NCBI GenBank assembly: GCA_025201375.1
Contig: JAIWZP010000096.1
Location: 1-64,000, forward strand
Length of the DNA stretch: 64,000 nucleotides
Direction: 5' to 3'
From: Gongronella butleri
Lineage: Eukaryota > Mucoromycota > Mucoromycetes > Mucorales > Cunninghamellaceae
Shown: positions 46,528 to 58,900 of the stretch, piece by piece
Layout: each line of letters starts with the position of its first letter
How positions within the stretch are numbered: position 1 is the stretch's first letter
Translations under genes and position numbers: made by a program
The notes under the pieces: generated by a model
The model's database searches: none
Seen by the model: only the letters and a program-made list of their open reading frames with translations
What the model was told of the DNA's origin: nothing

Positions 46528-48077
46528 ATGGATACCGACGATACCAGCAGCAAGAATTTACAACGCGAGATCCAGCGGATTCGAAAGGGTCTTAAGGAGT
46601 GGGAGCACACCTTTTCAACAAAGTACAACCGCAAGCCAACTATGCAAGATATCGAAAATAGACCAAACGTGTGTAAGTCGAAAGAAAAGAGCGGGAGAGG
46701 GATAAAAAAAAGGGCAAACACCCACCATTTAAGCTCTTTATAGTAAAGGTGTACAAGGATTACAACAGCAAAAAGAAGCTCCTTGCGTCTGGCGAAAAGC
46801 ACAGCAAAAGCAGCAAAGGCAGCAAAAGCCCATCGCGCAATATTCAATACGTGCGTTCGCCACGATTCGATCGATTGCGACCCATTGAAGGGCTTCCCAT
46901 GGCATTGTCTGCGAGCACGAGCACCAGCACCACGGCCATGCACAGCGAACGGCGCGATTCGGCAGCAAGCATCATTTCGACCCTGGATTTGCCGCCGACA
47001 CAGGCGTCACAAGCGTCGACGCAGCCTGCGGCGTCGCGATCGACCAGCAGCAGTAGCCAGCCGGTGCTTTCACATCATGGCAGCGCCACGGACGCCGCGG
47101 GCCTGACGGAGGAGGAGGCGTTCTGGCTGCAGCCTGCCACACAGCCTGTCGAATCGGCAAAGCCGCGCCGCAAGAAGAAAAACTCGGCTCTCGAGCAAAA
47201 ATTGTTTGGGCACATCATGTGGAAGCCGCGCGACACGCTCAGCGCAGCACTCAAGGCCGAACGCGACTCGCAGGCCCCCGATGAAGAGCTAATGACTGCT
47301 GCCCCTAGCACAGACGCGCAAGAAAGCGCGTCCACCAGTCACACAGACGCCCAGCCGCAGCAAACCGACGACGACGCGCCACCGCCACGCTTCTCAGCCC
47401 CATTGCAGGCTTCCATGGAGGTCGATGGACTCGTAATTGCCGATCATTACGATGATCCCTTCCGCCGTTACGACCCGACTCTGTTCCAAAGCAGCCAGAG
47501 CCGCAGACACGGCCAACGCCCGACCCAGAGCCAATCAGTCAACCAGGAGAGTCAAAATGACAACGAAAATGACCAAGATCAACCCATGGACGCCGAATCA
47601 AAAGACGAAAGCGACGATAATGACGACGATCAGCACGAAATCATGCCCGGCCTCTTTTCCAGCGCACGCGCAAGATCCACCGTCGTCGCCCCCATGCTCG
47701 AGAACGACCCTGACCGCTATTGTCGCGTCATTGAGGCAATGAAGAACGGCACACTCGGCATGCCGCGCCAAGAATCCGAAATGGACCTGGATGACGATTT
47801 GCAGAAATTCATCGCGGAAAACACCATTCAAAACGACCAGTCACAACAGGAGACAGAGGTATGTTTGATTGGAAAAAAAAAAAAAAGGCAATTGCTCACC
47901 ACTTGCGCCTCTTGTAGAACTCAAATACCCCCAAATGGAAGAAGCGTGGCCAGAAACGCCAAACGAAGCTCATTAAGCGTAAATCATGGCTGTTGCCCTG
48001 GTCAACTCCCTTGAAACTAACTCTTTTTCTTCTTTTTCATAGTCAAATTCGTCGACATTGCCCCGGATAAAAAATAA
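46528..48077 (+). CDS. SLD2: DNA replication initiation factor SLD2/DRC1
   Basis: Exons 46528-46672, 46744-47858, 47918-47978, 48043-48077 give 451 residues. The N-terminal domain REIQRIRKGLKEWEHTFSTK followed by NRKPTMQDIENRPNV and LKVYKDYN matches the Sld2/RecQL4 N-terminal module: a helix, then a proline-containing loop and a KYK/Y-type segment. The middle is Ser/Thr/Gln-rich, with Ser/Thr-Pro CDK sites possible, then acidic. The C-terminus WKKRGQKRQTKLIKRK is the basic tail seen in fungal Sld2. In yeast CDK-phosphorylated Sld2 binds Dpb11 to load the replicative helicase machinery. It contains FWLQPATQPV (about 185), an unassigned hydrophobic patch. All introns are GT-AG and keep frame. 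Confidence 0.85.
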
Positions 48078-49982
48078 AATCGCATCTTCCTGCAATCATA
48101 TTTACCTCACTCATGAAAATGGGCCCTTTGTTGCCAAAGGTGCATGCTGTGTGTTGCGCGGGTGTGTATGGGGGGGGGAATGGTACGTACCCCTTGCAAA
48201 ATCGATGGAAAATCGTAATTTTTGATAATCGATGTGGCGCACCATCGAGTGCTTGCAGCTCCATGAAATTTTGGAATACTGTATGAGCATTTTGGTCTCT
48301 CTCTTTTCAGAACAATAGTAGAAACCGGGGGTTGATCTGACCGTTGGCAAGAAAATTGAAAATGGTCCATAAATTCACAATTTTGTCTCTAGCGCGTCAA
48401 ACTTCTATTCGACCAGGCTTAAATCTTACAATTGGAAAGACACCACAAGGAGGTCATTTTATCCCTGCCCGGCAACGCCGATGCATCGGGAAGTACGGCA
48501 TTGCTGAAAATTTGGCAGTAGCGCGTTTTTGTAAAATGCATTTCGCGGTAAAATCATTATTCGATCATCGCCAAACTTTGCCACTTGCTTGTCTTTTTCA
48601 GCGTCTCTTCTCTTTGAAAGAAAAATTAAAAAACCAGATGTTTGTTGTATTTGCTGCTTGCAGAGCGTGATCTCATCAAGTAAAAATCATAATGGACACA
48701 TCCATGTGAAAGAGAATGTGCGATTACTTTAAGTCTGACGCGCTGGTCGTGTCTGGACTTGTATTTCACAAGTTGTGAAAAAAAGAAAAAAAAGAAATAA
48801 AGCACGCGATGCAAATCGCGTCGTGCATTCTCAGTGCCGCATTCCTGGATTCAAATCCAGATGGCCGGGCACTTACCTAGTCCGGCTAATCAAGCCCCGC
48901 TCACACAATGGCTGCTGTCGCCAGGTCTTTACGTTTTAATCGCGATTTTACCATACATGAAAGAATAGCGCATCCTTTCCCTCATTTGCTCTATTGTACG
49001 CACCCTTGCTAAGATGCCTTATTTGCTATGTATGATCAGAGATTGCATTGACCAGGATCTGGGCATGTGCAAGCCTGAGAAAAAAATAAAACGAGAAAAA
49101 ATCTCATTTGCTTGCGATCACACAATGCCCCACTTGGCCATACGCGTCTTTACGCGCCCATGAGCATTCATACCACGGAACCATCATCTCTGGATCATTT
49201 GCATATCCGAGGAACAGCTCAATCGCTGATTGAGCGCGGCTCACATTCAATTCATGCCTCGGAACGCTTGTACTGTATGCTTGAGAGCTTGGCAGCCACT
49301 CATTGAAGCATTTCTTTGCATCTTACATCCTAAACCCTAGTTTTTACGTACAAATTGTCTATATAATAGAGTCTTTACTTTTTCATAATAAACCGTATCA
49401 GATTCTCAATCAGTTTCCTGTTTTCATGCCTTTTTTTATCTTCTTTTCTCTCAATGTCTCTTACTGTACCTATCATACTGTTGTTGTAGTTTATGTATTT
49501 TATGCCGCAACACAGGCAGGTATCATTAGCTGGCAAGTACAGTAGGCTGTATGATACTTACAGTACGTAAAAAAAATCTGGAGGCTCCAATCCTCCACAC
49601 CAGCAGCACGAAGCTGGCAAAGTCTGGACCTGATGAGATGCATTATATCATTATTCATTCATAATTCGCCCGTCACGTCCTGGAGGAGTCCTCCTGGTGC
49701 CTTCCAGATTATTGATTGCCGCTCGCGCCCCCCTTCCCCATCACTTGCCACATTAATTTCTTTTTTCTACTGTACGACGTGGGCATTGCTGCCATCGTGC
49801 CATGGGGCGTGGTCCATGCGCAACAAGCTGATACTGTTGTACAACAGCCACAAGCAAATTGCGTACGGTACATGATGTAATTTTTGCCAAAATGTCCTTT
49901 GTTGTGACATTACAGTATTTTATGAATATTATGACAACGACGCTACGAAGACGACTCCATGCAACTCATTGCCAAGTTAGTG
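48078..49982. other. Intergenic, AT-rich with repeat fragments
   Basis: About 48100-48350 (minus) resembles module M1 of the dispersed repeat (AATTACGATTTTCCA and CAAGGGGTACG). 49250-49930 is AT-rich and holds TACAGTA/TACTGTA at 49271, 49462, 49538, 49559, 49768 and 49911, as in the foldback region, but no intact element is seen. No gene is recognised. Confidence 0.5.
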
Positions 49983-50899
49983 TCACGCCTTGCCATCTGT
50001 CCCTCCTCCTTCAGCCTTTACTTGTTGTCCGTTACGCAAATACTCGGCAAGGTGCTCGACAAATTCATCAGACGAATTTGTCATTGGATACGGCTCGTCA
50101 GGAATTGGTTTGCCAAGAAACTTGCAAAGTGGCTCCCATCCATCACCCAAATTCATGATTAAGAGTCTGTCGGATGGAATACTATCAATGATGCGTTGAT
50201 TGTGTCGTGTGAAGTATTCACACATGTAGTTGTCATCCTCAAACGCACAATCAAAGCCGATCATGCCAAAGTAAGTCGTTTTTTGCAGCATGCGTCCGAC
50301 GTCTCCAAGATGGCTCTGAGGCATTTCGATTGTCGAATACGAATATCCTATAGTCTTGCGCATCGATTTGAGCCATGATTCGGGCGATCGCACCGTCAAT
50401 ATCACCTTGGCATCCGGATAAAACTCGCTCAGTTCTGGAAGTGTGCTCAAAAGTGAATTTTAAATGTCAATCGCTACGTAACAAAGCTGCGCTTTTTTTT
50501 TTTTTTTTTTTTAACCTATGGCAAAATCGCAAGTAGGATGATCGACCGCGGCATTCACGCCATTGACACCACCATAAACCTGTCAAAACAAATACATGAG
50601 AAGTTGATAAAAAAATTGAAGCTGTTGGTGCATATTATACTTTATTCCAATCTGTTCCAGGGTGATCTTTGGCATTTTCCCACACAGTGACATCAAGTGT
50701 GGCATCTCGACCAATAGTAAATCCATGCATTGTCTTGTACCTGTTGTAGAGGAGAATGGAAAAGGTGGGTTGGCGCGTCAAGTAAATTTATTTTAATACG
50801 CATTGGCTAAAAGACGTACCCCAGCTTGTTGAGGGCCAAGTATAGACTATACGTGCCTGTGCGGCCAAAGCCTGCTCCAATGACTTCGAGAGAAGGCAT
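49983..50899 (-). CDS. Sulfotransferase-like P-loop protein, paralogue 1
   Basis: Exons on the minus strand: 50820-50899, 50641-50740, 50516-50579, 49983-50434, giving 231 residues. The N-terminus EVIGAGFGRTGTYSLYLALNKLG is the 5'-phosphosulfate-binding loop type of the fungal sulfotransferase family. Then come WENAKDH, NAAVDHPTCDFAI and ELSEFYPDAKVILTVRSPESW, a conserved acidic-aromatic segment, and RLLIMNLGDGWEPLCKFLGKPIPDEPYP at the C-terminal conserved end. Members are often labelled only as P-loop or NAD-dependent proteins, and the substrate is unknown. It is the distal member of a three-gene tandem cluster, all on the minus strand. Its intron positions match paralogue 2. It differs from paralogue 2 by an extra NGVN insertion near VYGGVNGVNAAV. 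Confidence 0.85.
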
Positions 50900-50986
50900 G
50901 CTGGGAAATCAAAATGAGGGGAAAATGAGCTTTTTTTTTGTTTTTACCTTTTTATTGTCTTTTTCTCTCTGTCTCGAATCAGGGTG

Positions 50987-51173
50987 TCGATGCAATGCCG
51001 CTATATCGGAAGCATCTATATCGGTTTTGACCTTATAGCGGCGCAATTTCAGATTTCATTTGATGACCTCAAGCGCTAGACACTGTTTCGTATATCGGCA
51101 TTTGGTTGGTGAACATTAAAACGGCAGACAAAAATTTTGATTTTGAAAATGCCGATATAGAGGCATTCTACTG
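50987..51173. mobile_element. Short pogo/Tigger-like MITE (~187 bp)
   Basis: The right end reads, on the minus strand, CAGTAGAATGCCTCTATATCGGC, with TA outside (51174-51175). The left end has AATGCCGCTATATCGG at 50994, the same motif with one change, but its outermost bases are degenerate. CAGTAGAA ends with TA target are typical of pogo/Tigger-type elements. No coding capacity. It lies between two sulfotransferase paralogues. Confidence 0.5.
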
Positions 51174-51175
51174 TA

Positions 51176-51868
51176 ATTGGCTATGCAGCCTGCAAGGCAA
51201 ACCGATACGACAGCCGAAATCTCGGATATGAGATCTGCGGCCAGGATTGACCCGATATATTGGTGCTCGTCTTTTTCCGCAACTAGGAGCGTTTTTTTTG
51301 TTCCTTTAGTCAATTGTCATATGATGTGGTTCCATACTGCTGCTTGAGCTTGTTCTGGGACGAAAAAATAAAGTGCACGTTGCAAATATCGAAAAAATAG
51401 CATCTCCACATCGATTCTTATTCCAGATCGCGATGGCGATCAGCTGGATAATGAAAATCCCAACTGGTCATGTGTACTATTCGCGAAAAATGTATTCGCG
51501 AGACTGGTTTCGAAGGAAAGGTGGGCTATCATAAAAATGTTAAAAAAAATGCGAGAAATGATGTTCTCACTTTTTTCACCTATAAAGACTTAAGGCAAGG
51601 CAACTGCCAGCAATCTTGATAATATCCAGCGTGTCGCGTAGTTGCTCACCTGCTCCTCACACAGCAGCAAATAAAAATAAATAAATAAATAATAATAAAT
51701 AAATAAAAACAGAGAAAAAATCGCAATTGTCGATCAGTTGCTGAGAAATCACATTTATTTTCTTTAAAAGTATACAAGTGGTTAATGGATCTACAGTGTT
51801 TTTGCATTGGCGCAAAAAAATGTGACTAAAAACTAGATGCATTTGTAAAATACACTTTTATCAACAAA
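51176..51868. other. Intergenic between sulfotransferase paralogues 1 and 2
   Basis: AT-rich. (AAATA)n-type microsatellite at about 51669-51712. No gene is seen. Confidence 0.5.
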
Positions 51869-52779
51869 TCACGCCTCTGTCTTGTTGCTGGTCCCATCTC
51901 CAATATCAAAGTTCATTTTACGCATCTGGGTGACGCGGCCAACAAATTCATCAGCAGAGTTCGTCACTGGGTACGGCTCATCAGGAATAGGCTTTCCAAG
52001 GAACTTGCAAAGTGGCTCCCAGCCATCGCCCAGGTTCATGATCAACAGTCTCTCGGCCGGAATACTATCAATGATGCGCTGGTTGTGCTTCCTGAATAGT
52101 TCACACATTTTCTCATCATCCTCAAAGGCGTCCGTGCCAATCAGACCCACGTAACACGTCTTTTTAAGCATTCGCAGCACGTCGCCCACGTGATTTGGAG
52201 GCAAATCGTTTTTGAACACATTGGCAATCGTCTTGCGCACAGATTTGAGCCATGACTCGGCAGATCGCACTGTCAAAATCACCTTGGCATCTGGATAAAA
52301 CTCGCTCAGCTCTGGGAAAGCGTGGAAAAAAAAAGAAAAAAATAGGAATTCAGACGCCTCGATCGCTCCCCGACTTGATTCCTGTCCCCCCCCTTTTTTT
52401 TTACCTATGACAAAATCGCAAGTCGGATGATCGACCGCAGCATTCACGCCATCATAAACCTGTCAAAACAAATGCATGAGGGTTTGACAAAAAAAATAAA
52501 GCTGCTGGATGCCGATCGTACCTTGTTCCAGTCTGTTGCACCAGGATGGCCAACTGCATTTTCCCACACGCTGACATCGACTGAAGAATCCTTTCCCAAT
52601 GTGCGCATATGCATTGTAGTGTATCTGTCGTGGGAAAAGAATGAAAATATGAATGGGCACGACAAATCGAGCTACTTTTCCACGCGCTAAGGGCGTCATT
52701 CTTACCCCAGTTTTTCGAGGGCCTCGTACAAGCTGTGAGTGCCAGTGCGACCAAGACCTGCGCCAATAATTTCGAGCAT
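51869..52779 (-). CDS. Sulfotransferase-like P-loop protein, paralogue 2
   Basis: Exons on the minus strand: 52706-52779, 52522-52624, 52405-52459, 51869-52311, giving 224 residues. Starts MLEIIGAGLGRTGTHSLYEA with the phosphosulfate loop. Then WENAVGHPGATDWNK, VYDGVNAAVDHPTCDF and ELSEFYPDAKVILTVRSAESW, and RLLIMNLGDGWEPLCKFLGK. The gene structure (three introns at the same places and phases as paralogue 1) and high similarity to it show recent duplication. The C-terminal tail (RVTQMRKMNFDIGDGTSN) differs completely. Substrate unknown. Confidence 0.86.
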
Positions 52780-53366
52780 TTGCTGATTGTGAGAAAGAAA
52801 TGATGAAAAACAAAGTAATTTTGCCATTTTTATACCTTTTGTTCCTTTTCATTGACTCACGCGGAGTGGTCGGAAAGCCAATCCGGCGCCACGCCCGGTA
52901 TTTTCGGCGTATCACCCGTGATTGCACACCAGATCGGCATTCGCATCCACCGTGCAGCGACTGCCCCTTCTTTTTTTTTTTTTTTTTTTTTTTTTACTTT
53001 AAATACGTTGCCAGGTGATGTGGCTCCGCATTGCCACCTGGGCACCTAGAAAATGTATCACAAGAGCCCATGCATTCGCGCTTTTACGCGTGTTTCTCTG
53101 ATTTTGCGACCCTTTGTGCGACACGAAAGCTCTCGCCAAGTATCATGGCCTAGAATACAGCATGATATGAACACGTTGAAATAAAGCGACAGGGGTCATG
53201 AACACGAGGTTACTTTGCGGCGAGGTAATTGGCAATGGAGCGAAACAAAGGAGGCAACATTAGGTAAAAGTCGATGGATGAAGATTTAAAGACGATTTAT
53301 TTGAGCAAAATAGAGACGCGCTAGATCGTTTCGAATACGCACAACGCATGCAATTGTTTGAGGTCA
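52780..53366. other. Intergenic between sulfotransferase paralogues 2 and 3
   Basis: T26 run at 52970-52995 interrupted by one short gap. No gene or repeat is supported. It should hold the promoter of paralogue 2 on the left. Confidence 0.5.
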
Positions 53367-54422
53367 TCACTTTTTCTCATCATTGAACGGGTTTTCCTGG
53401 TTTTTGATCATTGTCGCGCGGACCACGAACTCGGCGGTAGAATTCGACACGGGGTACTCTTCATCAGGGATGGGTTTGCCTAGGAAGGGGCAGAGCTTGT
53501 CCCAGCCGTCGCCGAGATTCATAATGAGCAATCGTTCGGCAGGGATGTCCTTTTTGACTTGCTCAATATGCTGTTCAAAGAGATTTTTCATGAAATCGTC
53601 ATCGTCGAGCTTGTCAATATCATTCTCAAGCAGGCCGCCAAACGAAGTACGGCGCACCATGGCCATCAATTCGCCCACATGACCAGGAGGCAGATCCTTC
53701 ATGGTACGGAATTGCTTGCCAACCGTGTTGCGAATGGACTTGATCCAGCTCTCAGTAGAGCGCACCGTCAGAATGACCTTGGCATTCGGATACACGTCGC
53801 TCAGCTCCTTGTAAAAATTGCACGTACTGCCGCGCGACGATTTTTTTTTTTTTTTTTTGGTCAGCCATCCGTTTTTTTTCTTTTTTTCTATTTTTCTGTC
53901 CAATTGTGCACTCACGGGTGATCGACCGCAGCGTTGAAGCCTAATTAAAGGAAAATGAGCATCTTTTGTCGTCTTTGTCGGAACCTTTTGCCCCCATACC
54001 TTTGTAAGCTAGCTCCCAGTCAGTGTCTGGCGAGTAGGGGTTATCAAATGCGTGTTCATACACGCTGATATTTGCTGTTTCGTCCTGGATCCTGGAAAAG
54101 ACAGGTTTGAGAAGGACTGCTTTTTTCCACACACGTCCAGATGATTAATTTACAATGTGCGCATGTGCTGGGTGGAATAGCTACAAAAATAAAAAAAAAA
54201 CAAAGAAAAATGAGCATGTCGTGTCCCTTCGAGGCATCCGCATTGCTTACCCCAGTTTGTCCAGAGCCAGCCAGAGGCTGTGCGTGCCAGTGCGTCCAAA
54301 TCCAGCGCCACTAGCAAGAAAAAAGACGTCAATTAGCTGATCCAGGCGTCATCCAGCGCGTCGAACAGCCAGAAAAAACGAGTGTTTTTTGATTTTTGCC
54401 GACTTTACATTACTTCCAACAT
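53367..54422 (-). CDS. Sulfotransferase-like P-loop protein, paralogue 3, with more introns
   Basis: Exons on the minus strand: 54409-54422, 54251-54310, 54154-54180, 54000-54091, 53916-53940, 53367-53826, giving 225 residues. The 14-nt first exon encodes MLEV plus two bases of Ile. It continues IGAGFGRTGTHSLWLALDKLG, then YSTQHMRTL, ISVYEHAFDNPYSPDTDWEL, FNAAVDHPTCNFYKELSDVYP and VILTVRSTESWIKSIRN, with the shared end RLLIMNLGDGWDKLCPFLGKPIPDEEYP. It has five introns against three in paralogues 1 and 2, and only the LG-Y intron is clearly shared. It is the most diverged of the three. Confidence 0.85.
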
Positions 54423-55175
54423 TGTGTATAATGAGTGTGTATTTTAATCAAAGAATAGGTAACTGAAAGAGCAATGGTCTCGAGCCGCATCAATTTAAAT
54501 AGCCTGTCGGGTCATGATGCCATAGTCCCACGCCATCTTGCATCATTCGCCCGCCGGCAAGAATTTATCCGCGACCCGTCTAATCCTAATCCGGGGGACC
54601 TCGGCGCCCCTGCGATTTAATTTCCATCGCGCTACGCCCAAAGGAAGGCAGAGTGACCCTTTTGACGAATCAGCAAACAAATGACAAATGATCGCGTTGC
54701 CAACCATTGGTGCTCTCATCCTCTCGCAAAAAGGAGCTCGCATCTTCTGGATCGAGCCTTAAACCCGCTAATCATTTGACAGCGGTGCCTGGTCGCCTTA
54801 AATTGATGCGCGTTCCGAGACGCGCGCGCACTCGGCAATGCTTCGCAGTCCCTGGTTGACTCAAACACGGAAACACGGGATAGAAACACCTTCTCACTGC
54901 TTCCCACGCCCCTGAATATTGGATTGACGCGCGTCAATCCCGCATTCTTCACGCGTCAACACGACGACAGGGCCAATTCACGCCAAAAAAAGTAAAAATA
55001 ATAAAAATGACAAAAAAATCACTGGGATGACAAGGCAAAGGGTATGGGCATCATTTTACTTTAGCATTGGTGATACATACTGCGAGGTGAACAAAAAAAA
55101 AACAAGGAGGGATAGGGCAAGAAATTGAAAAAAAAACAAAAACAAAAAGGGGATGTTTCTTGCAAAAACATCGTT
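54423..55175. other. Intergenic, no gene seen
   Basis: 5' flank of paralogue 3 and 3' flank of the Unc13-like gene. Several GACGCGTC/ACGCGTC elements occur around 54820-54955. No coding evidence. Confidence 0.5.
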
Positions 55176-55948
55176 TTATCGCGCGGGGGACTCACGACCT
55201 GACGCTTGTACAGAGGAGGTGCGCGGAGACACCGACGTTGGACGGCCGGTGGCGGCCGAGGCGGCAAAGGATGATGTGCGCGGGGACGTGGACATGGGCG
55301 GATTGGGCTGGCCCGGCTCGATAAGGCTTGCATGGCGCGGCGGGGTTGGTTGTTGTGTCTGTGTTGGCAGAGCAGCAGGACGCGGTCGAGAAGCAGACGC
55401 TGGCACGGGTGTGGGCGGTGACTTTTGCGATGAGGGCGGGGTGCGCGTTGGCTTTGGCGCGGTAGTGTTTGCAGCATTCTGGCCAGGCTGTTCTTGCTGC
55501 GGGCTGTTGCGGCGCTCAAACTCAACCTTCAAAAAGTCGCGTGCCTGTTTCTCGGGGCGCATGCGCAGAATGCGCAGAATTGACTCGCTATTGGGCAGAT
55601 CCGTGGCCACCGACGATTTGCGAACAGGCAACGCGCGTGCCGCATGATGTTTCTTTGTGTGGCGCGACTGGTACACGGTCTTGCTGCGATCCGTCTTGCG
55701 CCCACCACGCAATTTCATGGCAATCTGGTTCTTCAATGCCGAATTGTAACCCTCAATCAGTCGGTCCGTGTCCATCGTGTATGCCGCATTGATCGCCAGC
55801 AGCGCGTGATAGCTCGAATTCTCCAGGTGGTCCAATGGCACACCATCACTGTCTTCACCACCGTTGAACAAGATCTTGAGAAGCTGCAAACGCGTAAAAA
55901 AAAAAATGGGTAAGAATTGGCCCATCGTTTTTTTCATATTCTTTCTTT

Positions 55949-55981
<33 letters not shown>

Positions 55982-58900
55982 CTTACCTCGAGCCATTTAA
56001 AGACGACATGCATCTCGTAATCATCCAGCGGTTGCATATCTGATTGCAATTCCGAGAGTGGCGGCAAAATGATGTTTTCCAAGGTGAGCAAGATGTCTTT
56101 CCAAAGCTTCATGATGAACATTCTCATGTTGGACTCGGAAAGGTTGTCATTGAGAATCTTGAGGTTGCGCTCCAAGTAGTCGAGCACTGGTGCAATACAG
56201 TCTTCGCAATCTTGCAGGCTGGGCTCAACAAATGTATTGGCGCGGCTAAACGCAGAGAAAAAGCTCTTTTCACGACCCAACAGCGTGGTTAGCGTGCGGC
56301 GCGATAAATGCTGGCGCAGGTACCGGCCCATCTTTTTTTTTTTTAAAAAAAAAAAATAAGAAAAAGCACGTGAGATGACGCCGTTTTTGTGTTCGTTTTC
56401 TTTTTTTTTTTTCTTACTCGGTCGACAATCAAGCCAGACGAGTCATTTTCTGCTCGTTTCAACGTGCGCACGGCCTTGCCAAACCAGAATTGGATGTCGT
56501 CCTTTTCGCCTTCCATGCTGACGCGGAGAATCAGCTTGCCTTGTGGATGGAGATTGAGGGACAATTCGTGTGTCTGATAATCGTCAAAGTATTGTGGGGA
56601 CAATTGAAGCCAGACAGCACCGCATTCCTCGTTTGGTCCAAAGAGATCCTCGTCATACACGACGGCAAGCACATCCACTGTCTTGTCATCGAGCCAAATG
56701 TCGAAAATCTGGTCCCATCGAGGGTTCAGCGTCTCGTACACGGTACGTGTGCGGCTGGTTTGATTCTCGCCAAACTCAAGCACCACGTAAGGGTCGCTGA
56801 GGCCACTCTTGTCCAATGGCTGCAGGCCCTCGGCACGCACCACCTTGACAGAATACAAATAGTTCTTCTTTTGGTCCCCTTTCTCCGCGACAGGCGTGTA
56901 ATTGTCCCGCATGAACTCCGCCACGTCATCCGCGTCCACCAGCTCGTAAAGGCGGTCAAGACGCAGTCGCGCCGCCTCAATATTGTTGATACGCACACAA
57001 AGCTGTGCCAAAAAAATAAAAAAAAAATCGAAAAAATGAGTGAACCGATGAAACAAGCTGGATTCAATTGCCAATCCTACCTCGGCCGTGAAATCGGCAG
57101 GCGCCTCCATGTCCCTCTTGGTGCCCATCAATTGCTGCGCACGGCCCAAAAAGGCGGCGGTCGTCGTCAATGCCTCTTGGTCGCGCACCTCGCGGGGAAA
57201 CAGGTCCTGCTGAATCAGATCTTCGATGGTGAACGTGTATTGCTGCACGGCAATGCCAATGACCTTGGACAGCACCGTGAGGAAGCGGCAGCGCTGCAAT
57301 TCATTGGGCCATTGCAGATTTTGCACAAAGTCGACGGCTTGATGGAACATGCTGAAAAGATCGACAATGGAGGACGAATGCAGCGTGGTGTCATTGATGC
57401 GCGTGAACTAGGAGACAAAAAAAAAGATATGAGCCAACCGGCAAATTCAAGCATGGAGGCGAGCGTGAAAAATTATTCTAATTTTTTTTACCTGATCTTG
57501 TTTAATCGCATTTTCAACCCATTCCAGCGTGGCATTGTTTGTCGTGATCAACCAGCGGCGCACATGCGACAGGAACCACGATTCCACCTTGAACAGGACG
57601 GTCTTATTCCTATAAAAAAATAAAAACAGGCGTCAACATCGTCTTTCAACGCCCAAAAAAAGGATAATTCATTACTTGGGGCCATGTTGATCATAGAGAC
57701 GCTTCAGGCTGAGAACCTTGTGATAAAGCTCAAACGTGACTTCAACAGGTGCGGTCCTGCACTCGGGCGTGTACGTCCAATTTTCGATTTCCAAGGCAAA
57801 ATACGGCATCTGGCGCGCCATGATGATGCCAGGGACATTGATGATGCTGGAAGAGAATGGGCACAATAAGCACGCGATTGTCACGTAGGGGATTCAACGG
57901 GCGTGGGGAGCTCAATGAGATGTAACTTACTCTTTCAAAGGCGTCTTGAATTTTTTGTTGGTAAGGCTCACATATTCCTTGATAAGCTTGTCAGCTAGCG
58001 TAAGCAGATTGTCGAGATCGCCCTGTTGAGGATCCGTCGTCTCCTTTTGCACGAGACGCCATCGCTCGACGGCCGCGCCTTCGACAACCTCTTCCAAATT
58101 GTGCAATTGATGCAGTGGGTTGGCATGATCTTCCTGGTACGCCGAATTATCGTAAATCTTGTCGAGCATGGCAATGATATCGCTAATCCATCGTGGACTG
58201 AGAGAGAGAAAAAAGATGAGTTGACGCGCATTCAAGGTCTAATTCGAAAAACGAGAAAATTGGCTTACTTGACTTTCCAATACACAGAAAGAGCGTCGGC
58301 CAATTCGTGGAGAAGCGTCTGGTTCAAGCTCTCAAACACGCGGATCAGACTTTCTCTCTAATTGGAAGCAATAAAAAAAAGGGGTCAGCGCGTCATAAAA
58401 AGGGCAAAAAAAAAAAAAGAAAGGACTTGCATCGTTGATGGCCCATGTTGAAACGTCATTCTCCTTGATGACACGGTCCAATGCGCGCATGGCATCATTG
58501 ACGTCCTCCATGTCGAGCTGTTCGTAATCAAATTTGGTCTTGATAAGCTCCAGGTACAAGACGGCGCGGTAGGCCGCCGAAAGTCGCCATCCTTTCCAGC
58601 ATTCGCGCAGCAAAGTGTCCGATTGCACCGACAGGACGCTGCCCTTGGCACGCTCGGCGTCGCCATTGACCGTGGTGTCGTACTCGACGCAGGCATCCAT
58701 GAGCACACGGAAAAAAGAGCGCGGATCATTGGGAATGTACATAAATGTGCCCTCGGTGCGCTAAAAAAAATTCAGGGGTCAGCTCAATTGAGAAGAAGAA
58801 AAAAAAGGCAGTAGGAGGCTCAAGTCTTACGTTGTCGTCTGTGTCGCTACTGCTGCCGGCAATTGACAGCTTCGGATTCATCAACATGAGCGATTTCATC

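Noticed and set aside
48795..48880. tRNA-like stretch with TTCAAAT loop (CTGGATTCAAATCCAG)
   Set aside because: The T-arm would have a 4-bp stem with an 8-nt loop, and no matching acceptor stem or anticodon arm could be drawn around it.
56490..57623. Plus-strand open frame of 377 codons
   Set aside because: It is antisense to several Unc13-like exons and crosses their introns; no recognisable domain.
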